Shown here in pieces: positions 56,337 to 63,378 of a DNA stretch of 64,000 bases. Source of the stretch: an uncultured Oscillospiraceae bacterium. Its GTDB lineage: Bacteria; Bacillota; Clostridia; Oscillospirales; Acutalibacteraceae. Under the pieces are notes generated by a model. The model was given only the letters and a program-made list of their open reading frames with translations. It was not told where the DNA came from and did no database searches. The stretch is from the NCBI GenBank assembly GCA_900548545.1, contig URKX01000007.1, positions 5,838-69,837 on the forward strand, read 5' to 3'. Numbering within the stretch: the stretch's first letter is position 1; every line of letters starts with the position of its first letter. The position numbers were made by a program, and so were the translations under genes.

Positions 56337-56407
56337 GGCAAGTGACGCAAACCATGTCCAACCCCCTCTAGCGGAATTATGCGTCCCTTGCGTTCCTTCC
56401 AGCACTG
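56337..56407. repeat. 70-bp conserved block downstream of RepA-like gene, copy 2
   Basis: Near-identical to 24902-24973. Similarity between the two modules ends at the shared ACTGG, after which this copy runs into an RraA-like coding fragment. Confidence 0.6.
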
Positions 56408-56426
56408 GAGAAAACCACCCACAGCT

Positions 56427-56897
56427 AACAACGCCTTGTTCGACCACATTTATCCTGGATGTGTGGTGGCAATCAACGCGGAAAAAGACAGTGTGGTGGG
56501 ACACTGGGGAGAAATGATGAGCTATGGCGCTAGGGCCGCGGGAGCAGTAGGCGCTGTGATTGACGGCGGCACGAGGGATAAGCCGGGAATCTTGGACATC
56601 AGCAGCTGGAGCTGCTTTGCCCGGTACACATCTCCCATCGAATCCAAAAAGCGGTGGAGACCCCGGGAAATCCAAATCCCCATCTACATGACGGGAACAC
56701 TGACAAACGAAGTCCTCGTCCGCCCAGGTGACTGGCTGTTTGGAGACGTGGACGGTGTACTGGTCATCCCCCAGGAAATCCTTCCCGAGGCCGTGGAAAA
56801 GGTCACCGAGTTGTCCCAGCTAGAGAGGCTGTCCCGAGAAGCCTTCCGTAAAGGGGCCAACTTTCGTGAGGTATACGAAAAATTTCAGCGAGCGTAA
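56427..56897 (+). pseudogene. Truncated RraA-like protein gene (C-terminal part)
   Basis: About 155 residues similar to the RraA/HMG-aldolase-like fold: 'GHWGEMMSYGARAAGAVGAV', 'IDGGTRDKPGIL', 'VLVRPGDWLFGDVDGVLVIP'. The N-terminal third is missing; upstream the frame continues into the mobile module's 70-bp block. The junction at about 56,410-56,430 marks an insertion or deletion end point. An ATG inside that block at 56379 could give a chimeric peptide but probably not an active enzyme. Confidence 0.8.
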
Positions 56898-56929
56898 TAT
56901 TTCACAAGATATCAAAGATATAACCAAAC

Positions 56930-56954
56930 AAAAGCCGCCCGATGGGCGGCTTTT
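56930..56954 (+). terminator. Terminator of the RraA-like gene
   Basis: Stem AAAAGCCGCCC / GGGCGGCTTTT with a GAT loop, 33 nt after the stop. Confidence 0.85.
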
Positions 56955-57049
56955 AGTATCCTTTAGAATAACATCTGCAAAGGCTTTTAATTTACTCCTT
57001 TTTATTTTGGCCAGAATCAGCTTTTCCCTTAAGATCAAAGGCAATTAGG

Positions 57050-57084
57050 AAAACCTCCAAAGGAATCAATCCTTTGGAGGTTTT
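57050..57084. terminator. tRNA-type terminator, copy 3 of 4
   Basis: AAAACCTCCAAAGGA / TCCTTTGGAGGTTTT, without an adjoining tRNA fragment. The following 25 nt (TTTACGCTACAAAAAAGATA) recur after copy 4, so a block of about 60 bp is duplicated. Confidence 0.8.
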
Positions 57085-57119
57085 GGGTTTACGCTACAAA
57101 AAAGATACCCATCCCAAAT

Positions 57120-57734
57120 TTAAAAAGTAAGCGTCAACCCCAGCACCGCAGTGCCCTTCTCAAAATGCAACGCACTATTAAATTTCCCGTCTTCCACTGG
57201 AGCAACAGAGTCTGCTGTCTTGTCGTTATACAGATATGTGCCGATCATGCCGCTGGTTCCGGTGTCATATACGGTGGCGCCGCTGGTTTCATCCATCTCC
57301 CAGTGCATAACGAGATGTTCCTGCTCCACTGTTTCCGCAGCGGCAGTCAGCAGCGTCCAGGAATACTCCTGATCAGCTTCGCTGCCATCCTCCGCCTGCA
57401 AACCCTCATTCAGCGCCAGCGTGTACTCTGTAAAAGGTTCCAAGCCTTCCAGAGCAATATCAAGGCGTGTTCCATCCTCGCTCCACGTAAAGGAATCATC
57501 AGTAACTTTGTTTATTCCTCCTGCATCGACCAAGGTGACGGGCTCTGAGGCAGATTCGTCCATAGCTTTGCTGAATTGAATTTGAATCGTGCCATTTACA
57601 GAAACATTATAGGCATTGCTGGCTAAGAAAGCGGTATAACCAGCTTCCTCAGCCGCTGCCGGCGAGATGGTGCCCACAACCATTGTAAAGGCCATGACCA
57701 GCGCCATAAACAGAGAGACTGCTCTCTTTTTCAA
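57120..57734 (-). CDS. Secreted protein with SbsA-like Ig domain, C-terminally truncated
   Basis: 204 residues from TTG 57734 (GGGAGG upstream). A signal peptide ('KKRAVSLFMALVMAFTMVV' ending 'SPAAAEE') is followed by a Big_5/SbsA-like domain ('NGTIQIQFSKAMDESASEPV' to 'YSWTLLTAA') and the start of a LamG/concanavalin-like domain ('LVMHWEMDETSGATVYDTG', 'GKFNSALHFEKGTAVLG'). The LamG domain normally has about 100 more residues, so the end is lost. The stop falls next to the duplicated 60-bp block, pointing to truncation by rearrangement. Confidence 0.72.
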   Translation of the reverse strand: MKKRAVSLFMALVMAFTMVVGTISPAAAEEAGYTAFLASNAYNVSVNGTIQIQFSKAMDESASEPVTLVDAGGINKVTDDSFTWSEDGTRLDIALEGLEPFTEYTLALNEGLQAEDGSEADQEYSWTLLTAAAETVEQEHLVMHWEMDETSGATVYDTGTSGMIGTYLYNDKTADSVAPVEDGKFNSALHFEKGTAVLGLTLTF

Positions 57735-58058
57735 AATGATCTTCCTCCCTTCCCCAAAGTGGCACAGACTAGCACTGTGTACTTTGCGGATTCTTTTTGG
57801 TTCGGTCTTCAAGATGTCTGAAAACTGTTGCTTCCGCAAGCGAAAGCAAACGGTAAAAGCAAGCCGCAGATTTGAAAGAGCCAGGTATTCCCCTTCATAT
57901 TTCTAAAATTTTATACATTTCACCTCCCACATTGTGTGATATAGTACAAAATTTCTTTATCACGGTAAAGTACAAATAGTAGAGATTTCATCAGATTCCT
58001 ACCACTTCCTTCATTTTCGAAGTCTATCTGTCTGATTATTCCACCCGTTCAGTACATA

Positions 58059-58317
58059 ACTGGATTCGAGCCAGCGGCCTACAGAGTCAGCAGCTTTCCA
58101 TTTTTCAGATATAGGTCTTTTTGCTCACTCTGGTTTTATTTCATAGTCTAAAGCAATAAATCAAGAATCACTATTAAAATCAACTACTGACTTGACCACT
58201 ACGAAAATTCTATTTATCGCACAAACTCTAAAATGTCACTTTTACCCATTTCAATTTTCTACTCGCTGTTTTTTCACATAAGAAAACCTCCAAAGGAACA
58301 AGTTCTTTAGAGGTTTT
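58059..58317. other. Attachment-site-like scar C and tRNA-type terminator copy 4
   Basis: 58059-58089 carries a 31-nt piece of the tRNA-Arg T-arm and anticodon-stem region (one change). A worn arm motif lies at 58181-58205. The terminator stem with two changes lies at 58283-58317, followed by the same 25 nt as copy 3. No gene is seen in 57735-58534. Confidence 0.6.
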
Positions 58318-58470
58318 GGATTTACGCTACAAAAAAGATACCCGGTTCAAAATGAGAATCCCGGTTCGGTATGAGTCTATTGTCATTTTACATTGCGATT
58401 TGGATGCCCCATTCCCGCAAGAAAAAGGAACTTTGAAAAGTTGAACGGAAGCTTGGGCTTCCAGCGCAGA

Positions 58471-58526
58471 AAAAGAGGCCGGAATTTGGATGTCTCATTT
58501 TTGGGTTCCAAATTTCGGCCTCTTTT
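58471..58526 (-). terminator. Terminator of oleate hydratase gene
   Basis: Long stem AAAAGAGGCCGAAATTTGGA / TCCAAATTCCGGCCTCTTTT (one mismatch) directly after the stop. Confidence 0.85.
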
Positions 58527-58534
58527 CTCATGTA

Positions 58535-60328
58535 TTATTGGATCAAACCGCTATCCTTCAGCAAAAGCTCCAAATCGGTTCCCCTTACTTTTTTTATAGC
58601 GAGCTTCAGCAGCTCTTTTTCCGCAAAGGGCAATTCCGCCTCCAATAACGGCTTTTTGTCAATGGCATAATAGCAGGCGCGCAGAATCTCACGCACATCG
58701 TATTTGCTGCCCCAAACCTCCGGTACGCCGCGGTCAATATCCAGCAGGGTATAGACAGACTCCATACCCGTGCGCATGGAATACTCGGTAGTGAAAATGG
58801 TATCCCGCGGTGTCTCGGCAAATTGACCGATGAAAGCGAAGTTCACAGCTCCGTCCGGTACTACTTTCGGACGGTCGGATTCTTTTCTCGGCTGGAAAAA
58901 GGCGTTGATATACGGCATAAAGCAGGTTGTGGTATTGCAGGCATCCTTGGCGAGAGCGTCAATTTTATCGGCCGGAACACCAATATGGTACAGCCACTCG
59001 CGGCAAACCTCTTCTCCGGTGCAGTCACGCATCGCTTTTTTTACATAGTTGCCCTCTTTATTCGTATTGAGCGAATAAAGCCATACCAAAACCATGTTCT
59101 TATCCTGAGACTTGAACTGCGGCTGACGGTTGATTGTCCAGGAAAGGTACCAGTTGTCGGTGCTGTCCTTAACGGTTACGATACCGCCGGTCGTTACCTT
59201 TCCAGAGCGCGGGTCGCGTTTGCAGACACTCATAATGTGCCGGATGATTTCCTCGTTGGATGTCGCCACGGTTGCGCTCATCCAGTTGGTGGCATCGATG
59301 TTGCTGCAGAAGGCTTCCGGGTTCCCGAATTCTCCATGTTCGGCTTGGGCGGCGATGGCCTTCCACATATCCCACGATTCGCCGCAACCGTTGTGAATGA
59401 CAGACAGGTCCGGGGCGTGGGTCTGGTCGCCGTAACAGGAAGTATCGGTGCAGCAGCCGTTGGTAATGAATACGAGATCATCCTCAATCAGATCAATAGT
59501 CTGCTCCTTGCCGTCTTTTACATAAAGAATCTGCTTTGCGATTTTCTTATCGCCCTCGGTTTGTATCATGACATTTTTTACGTCCATGCCGTACTCGATT
59601 TGTACGCCGTGATTCTCCAGATATTTGACCAGCGGCAGGATCATACTCTCATACTGGTTGTATTTGGTGAAACGCAGGGCGCTGAAATCCGGTAAGCCGT
59701 CAATATGATGCACATAGCGGCAAAGGTAGCGCTTCATTTCCAAAGCGCTCGACCAGCGCTGGAAAGCGAACATCGTCTGCCAATAGAGCCAGAAATTTGT
59801 GCTCCAGAAGGATTCGGGAAGCACATCAGAGATCTTTTTGTCTTCCAAATCCTTTTCCTGTGTTAAAAACAGCTTGGATAAAGCCATTGCCGAGTCTTTA
59901 TCCAGTTTAAACTTCTTGTCCGTATGGGCATCCTCGCCGCGGTTTACCGTAGCCCGGCAAAGAGAATAGTTCGGGTCGTGCTTATTGAGCCAGTAATACT
60001 CATCCAGTACCGAAACTCCTGGTGTTTCAATGGAAGGGACATCCCGGAAGGTATCCCACATGACCTCAAAGTGGTTATCCATTTCACGGCCGCCGCGCAT
60101 GAAAAAGCCTTTTGTCACATCCTTGCGTCCGTCGCAGCTGCCGCCGGCAAGCTCGAGTTTTTCAAGCAGATGGATATGCTCTCCCTTCATCTGTCCGTCA
60201 CGGACAAGATAGAAAGCAGCGGTCAGCCCGGCCAGCCCCGTGCCAATAATGTAAGCGGATTTCTTATCTACATCCTTTGGTTTCTCGGGATGGGCAAATG
60301 ATTCATAAGTTCCTGCAGAATAATACAT
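58535..60328 (-). CDS. ohyA: Oleate hydratase (MCRA family)
   Basis: 597 residues from ATG 60328 (AGGAGG upstream). The enzyme adds water to the cis-9 double bond of oleic and linoleic acid, giving 10-hydroxy fatty acids, with FAD as structural cofactor, and detoxifies unsaturated fatty acids in gut bacteria. Features: FAD-binding 'YIIGTGLAGLTAAFYLV' (27-43), 'MRGGREMDNHFE' with the catalytic Glu region, and long conserved stretches such as 'TNWMSATVATSNEEI' and 'GQFAETPRDTIFTTEYSMRTG'. Length fits the family. It lies 146 nt downstream of a TetR-type regulator. Confidence 0.95.
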   Translation of the reverse strand: MYYSAGTYESFAHPEKPKDVDKKSAYIIGTGLAGLTAAFYLVRDGQMKGEHIHLLEKLELAGGSCDGRKDVTKGFFMRGGREMDNHFEVMWDTFRDVPSIETPGVSVLDEYYWLNKHDPNYSLCRATVNRGEDAHTDKKFKLDKDSAMALSKLFLTQEKDLEDKKISDVLPESFWSTNFWLYWQTMFAFQRWSSALEMKRYLCRYVHHIDGLPDFSALRFTKYNQYESMILPLVKYLENHGVQIEYGMDVKNVMIQTEGDKKIAKQILYVKDGKEQTIDLIEDDLVFITNGCCTDTSCYGDQTHAPDLSVIHNGCGESWDMWKAIAAQAEHGEFGNPEAFCSNIDATNWMSATVATSNEEIIRHIMSVCKRDPRSGKVTTGGIVTVKDSTDNWYLSWTINRQPQFKSQDKNMVLVWLYSLNTNKEGNYVKKAMRDCTGEEVCREWLYHIGVPADKIDALAKDACNTTTCFMPYINAFFQPRKESDRPKVVPDGAVNFAFIGQFAETPRDTIFTTEYSMRTGMESVYTLLDIDRGVPEVWGSKYDVREILRACYYAIDKKPLLEAELPFAEKELLKLAIKKVRGTDLELLLKDSGLIQ

Positions 60329-60361
60329 AACGAAAACCTCCTGTTTTTTCTTTCTGTTTTC

Positions 60362-60389
60362 ATTATACCTGCTCCCATCAGAGGCACAA
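60362..60389 (-). promoter_or_regulatory. Promoter of oleate hydratase gene
   Basis: On the minus strand TTGTGC (60389-60384), 16-nt spacer, TATAAT (60367-60362), about 34 nt before the start codon. Confidence 0.5.
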
Positions 60390-60401
60390 TGAACAAAGAA
60401 A

Positions 60402-60430
60402 GCCCCGTGACAAAATTCTTATCACGGAGC
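60402..60430 (-). terminator. Terminator of the TetR gene, possible operator
   Basis: GCTCCGTGA / TCACGGGGC with an 11-nt loop and a T-rich tail on the minus strand. Because it also lies just upstream of the hydratase promoter, the CCGTGA...TCACGG palindrome could double as a regulator site. Confidence 0.6.
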
Positions 60431-60474
60431 TATAAAGTGTAAAAAAACTTATCAAATTTGCAAAAATGATAAAA

Positions 60475-61029
60475 TCAGAGCTTGAACCGGGACAGGGCCT
60501 CCGATATGGATCCCTTGATGAGCTTGGACAGCCTTTCCACAATTTGCTGCGGATCTTCGCACATATCGTCCTTGATCCAGTCGAGCATCAGCCCGATAAA
60601 CATATAAGAATAAACCTGTGCAATAAACTGCTTATCTTCGTCCCGGACCGTTATCCCGGCTGCCTCCTCGTTAATAACATTCAAAAGCAGTTGATCCACC
60701 AGCGGCTGCAGATATTTCTCAACCTGCTCTCGGTGAACGCAACGGTAAACATTCAGAATAAACGGATTATTTTCCTGCACCGCTTTAAAAATTTGCAAGA
60801 GCCCCTGCTGCCAAGTGTCGTAGGTTTTCTTTTCATCTAACGCCCTTTTGGCGTCTTCAAGGCACGACCATTCGACCAAATCATATATATCTTTGAAGTG
60901 ATAGTAAAAAGTCATACGGTTGATTCCGCAATCATCTGTAATATCGCCTACCGTGATCTTTGTAAGCGGCTTTTTCAGCAGTAGATTTTTAAGGGACTGC
61001 TCCAACGCCCGTTTTGTTACCTGAGACAT
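60475..61029 (-). CDS. TetR/AcrR-family regulator
   Basis: 184 residues from ATG 61029 (AGAAGGTG upstream). The N-terminal helix-turn-helix 'ITVGDITDDCGINRMTFYYH' is typical of TetR; the C-terminal ligand domain resembles the DhaS-like TetR_C group ('EQVEKYLQPLVDQLLLNV'). It is likely a fatty-acid- or stress-responsive regulator of the adjacent oleate hydratase gene. Confidence 0.9.
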   Translation of the reverse strand: MSQVTKRALEQSLKNLLLKKPLTKITVGDITDDCGINRMTFYYHFKDIYDLVEWSCLEDAKRALDEKKTYDTWQQGLLQIFKAVQENNPFILNVYRCVHREQVEKYLQPLVDQLLLNVINEEAAGITVRDEDKQFIAQVYSYMFIGLMLDWIKDDMCEDPQQIVERLSKLIKGSISEALSRFKL

Positions 61030-61097
61030 TGCGATTTGCACCTTCTAATCGTTATTTCTATGAGAAAATCATATCATAAGTCGGGCAATTTCTCAAT

Positions 61098-61144
61098 GAA
61101 AAAAGCGGGGCCTCTGTCCTGGACAATCAGACGCAAGCCCCGCT
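61098..61144 (-). terminator. Second terminator downstream of tRNA-Arg
   Basis: AGCGGGGC / GCCCCGCT stem with a run of T on the minus strand. It probably stops read-through from the tRNA before the TetR gene. Confidence 0.6.
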
Positions 61145-61242
61145 GTGACGGATTTTACTGCGGTATGCTGTTTGAACCACGGTAAAAACGTTTTTCGTAT
61201 TTTACTCCCAAAAGCCCGCAAACCCGCATGAATACTGAAAAA

Positions 61243-61269
61243 TGGAGTGACATCTTTTTTGTCACTCCA
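61243..61269 (-). terminator. Terminator of tRNA-Arg
   Basis: Perfect 10-bp stem TGGAGTGACA / TGTCACTCCA followed by TTTTTC on the minus strand, 4 nt past the CCA end. Confidence 0.85.
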
Positions 61270-61272
61270 TCA

Positions 61273-61349
61273 TGGTGCGCACGACTGGATTCGAACCAGC
61301 GGCCTACAGAGTCGGAGTCTGTCACTCTATCCAGCTGAGCTACGTGCGC
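61273..61349 (-). tRNA. tRNA-Arg (anticodon CCG)
   Basis: Full cloverleaf on the minus strand with encoded CCA: acceptor GCGCACG/CGTGCGC, D-arm GCTC...GAGT, anticodon stem ACAGA/TCTGT with loop CTCCGAC (anticodon CCG) and T-arm GCTGG-TTCGAAT-CCAGT. 74 nt plus CCA. Its 3' half is the target repeated at 21.04, 41.79 and 58.06 kb. Confidence 0.96.
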
Positions 61350-61395
61350 AAATATGTATGAGAACCACGAAAGCGGTAGTCACCTTTTTGAAAAA

Positions 61396-61542
61396 TAGTA
61401 GTCAAACAGTAGTCAACGGCGGAAAATTTCCGTTCCGCCGAACCCGCAAAGCCCAATAAACACTGGCTTTTGGGGGATGTCTCAACTGAATCGGCCTGAA
61501 CCGTCGGAGTCTGTCACTCTATCCAGCTGAGCTACGAGCGCA
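61396..61542 (-). other. Arm motif and orphan 5' half of a tRNA-Arg
   Basis: TAGTAGTCAAACAGTAGTCA at 61396-61415 is the same inverted motif found next to scars A and B. At 61503-61542 lies the first 38-40 nt of a tRNA-Arg (acceptor 5' strand GCGCTCG, D-arm, 5' anticodon arm), which ends at the anticodon loop where the other fragments begin. It is the complementary half of a recombination event. 61543-61687 holds no gene. Confidence 0.75.
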
Positions 61543-61687
61543 TTTGTTATTATTTAGAAACCGCTTTCACGGGTTCTTAACTAAAAGATGGATCTACAAG
61601 AGTATCTTGAGGGAAACTGCAAATAGTATACTGCCGATCTCCCGCAAAAAATAGTAGATTTTGTCGAATAGGAAAAATTTTCTTGCC

Positions 61688-62107
61688 TTAAAAATCATGC
61701 CGATCTTTTCGCTGTTGTTGCACCCACATGGCAGCCTCATCAGCAGATACTTTTTGTGATGCGCGAAGCAAAGCAATCAACTTTTTCTCTTCGGCGGTTA
61801 ACTCCCCAATTTTGCTTGGATCGGGGAAAGGCTTCTTCGGGCAACGTTCCCGATCCGTAAAGTACAAGGGCGTGAAAGAATCGTTTTCATCTTCAAAAAA
61901 GAATTCAATGGGTGCCCCACAAATACGGGCAATCCTTCCCAGCGTAATGGGGTCAGGGGAGGTCTTGCCAGTTTCATAGTAGGTATAAGTGGCCCGGTTT
62001 ACATTCAGTGCATCGGCGATGTTCTGCTGAGAGTACCCTGCCTGTAGCCGAGCTTGCCGCAGCCGTGCTGCCAAAAAACTATTGGTCCCCCCAAGATCTT
62101 TCGCCAT
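61688..62107 (-). CDS. XRE-family regulator
   Basis: 139 residues. The N-terminal HTH_3 domain ('YSQQNIADALNVNRATYTYY') binds DNA; the C-terminal 70 residues have no known domain. ATG 62107 is preceded by AGAGGGA. A perfect palindrome 163 nt upstream may be its operator. Confidence 0.9.
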   Translation of the reverse strand: MAKDLGGTNSFLAARLRQARLQAGYSQQNIADALNVNRATYTYYETGKTSPDPITLGRIARICGAPIEFFFEDENDSFTPLYFTDRERCPKKPFPDPSKIGELTAEEKKLIALLRASQKVSADEAAMWVQQQRKDRHDF

Positions 62108-62269
62108 GGAAATCCCTCTAACGCTCCTTTCAAAATGGCTCTATACACATCTTAGCTTGTCCAAAAAGATGGAGCAAAACCTTAAAAACGAGGCGCGCTT
62201 TCAGGACGTATAATGTATTATATATCACCTTCGACAGAAAAGCCAGAGATTCTGCAAATTTTGTATTCT

Positions 62270-62290
62270 ATTGTGAATTATATTCACAAT
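62270..62290. promoter_or_regulatory. Perfect palindrome, candidate XRE operator
   Basis: ATTGTGAAT-TAT-ATTCACAAT: two 9-bp arms with a 3-bp centre, in the gap between the XRE gene (-) and tRNA-Gly (+). Confidence 0.55.
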
Positions 62291-62331
62291 TCGACGAAAA
62301 TTACATCAGCAAAAGTTTTTTGAATATCACA

Positions 62332-62360
62332 TTGACTTTTTTTCATCCCGGGGTTATAAT
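62332..62360 (+). promoter_or_regulatory. Promoter of tRNA-Gly
   Basis: TTGACT, 17-nt spacer, TATAAT, ending 20 nt before the tRNA: a strong sigma-A promoter. Confidence 0.88.
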
Positions 62361-62380
62361 AAACAAGCACTATAAAAATC

Positions 62381-62454
62381 GCGGGCGTAGTTCAGTGGCA
62401 GAACATCAGCTTCCCAAGCTGAATATGAGGGTTCGATTCCCTTCGCCCGCTCCA
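62381..62454 (+). tRNA. tRNA-Gly (anticodon CCC)
   Basis: Acceptor GCGGGCG/CGCCCGC, anticodon stem TCAGC/GCTGA with loop TTCCCAA (anticodon CCC), T-arm GGTTCGATTCC, discriminator T and encoded CCA. 74 nt in total. Confidence 0.97.
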
Positions 62455-62464
62455 GGTAAATTAG

Positions 62465-62522
62465 AGTAAAAGTATTGGACAGATTTTCTTAAACTGTTTG
62501 ATACTTTTACTTTTTTCTTTTT
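62465..62522 (+). terminator. Terminator of tRNA-Gly
   Basis: Stem AGTAAAAGTAT / ATACTTTTACT followed by TTTTTCTTTTTT. The rest of the gap to 62736 shows no gene. Confidence 0.85.
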
Positions 62523-62736
62523 TCCAGGCAAACTCGCGGTAAATCGTTAAAAACCAACTGCCGGCACAAGGAAGTTGACTTTCCACGAAGCCCCCTTTCG
62601 GTTCAGCGGCCGATTTTAGAACTTGGCATTGCTGTCACAATGAGGATTCCTAAGCCCGCTGACATCGAATCCAAGTAGGCTGAGCAAACACACTTACAAA
62701 ATTATCTGCAAATTCAAAAATATACGAGGTTGATAA

Positions 62737-63129
62737 ATGATGGCGGACATAGACTACATTCTGGACCTGCTGGATTGGAATAGGACCAAGGAAGAACAGG
62801 CAGAGGGACTGCGGCTTGCCCGGCAGGTTAAAGCTTTCAATGTGTTTTTACAGCCATGTGACAAAAAGAACAATAAAAATGTGTGGGATAACTGCGCCCT
62901 TATTGTCTCTGAAAAGGAGGACTCAGACTTATTTGTTTATCTGCCAAATCTATTCATGTGGATACAGGACTTGAACTGGCCAGGGGCGTTCTGCATTGTA
63001 GAGCGATTGAAGGAATATGGGAAGAGAAATGCTTCTTATAGCCGAGATTGGCAGGAGGCATATACCTGCGCGAAAGCATTGAACGACAAAGTGTGGATGA
63101 AAAACCTAAAGATGGTGCGGCACACTTAA
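62737..63129 (+). CDS. DUF5071-like protein
   Basis: 130 residues; ATG 62737 with GAGG upstream. The segment 'LFMWIQDLNWPGAFCIVERL' is typical for DUF5071 proteins, small cytoplasmic proteins often found as single genes and sometimes next to toxin or immunity genes. The function is unknown and no toxin gene is adjacent here. Confidence 0.65.
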   Translation: MMADIDYILDLLDWNRTKEEQAEGLRLARQVKAFNVFLQPCDKKNNKNVWDNCALIVSEKEDSDLFVYLPNLFMWIQDLNWPGAFCIVERLKEYGKRNASYSRDWQEAYTCAKALNDKVWMKNLKMVRHT

Positions 63130-63322
63130 GCTTGCCTTTGCCGCGTGCCTTTTTAAAAAGATAGACTGTCCGTCCTCACAAACACAAAAAAACGTCCGCA
63201 CTGCGCATAGAAGCACAGGAACGGGATCACGACACGGGCACGATACGGGCGCAATAGAATATCCGTGAAACGCAGCGGGACTTGCAATGGGTACCGTTGC
63301 GTTTTTTTATAAAGAGGAGCGC

Positions 63323-63355
63323 AAAAAAGCGGCCTCCCCTATGGGACGCCGCTTT
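63323..63355 (-). terminator. Terminator of thrS
   Basis: AAAGCGGC / GCCGCTTT stem followed by six T on the minus strand, 24 nt past the thrS stop. 63130-63322 shows no gene. Confidence 0.8.
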
Positions 63356-63378
63356 CTCATTGCCTGGACCAGGCAAAT

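Noticed and set aside
61243..61269. Riboswitch or regulatory RNA upstream of the TetR gene
   Set aside because: The hairpin with T-run directly follows the CCA end of tRNA-Arg and is fully explained as its terminator.
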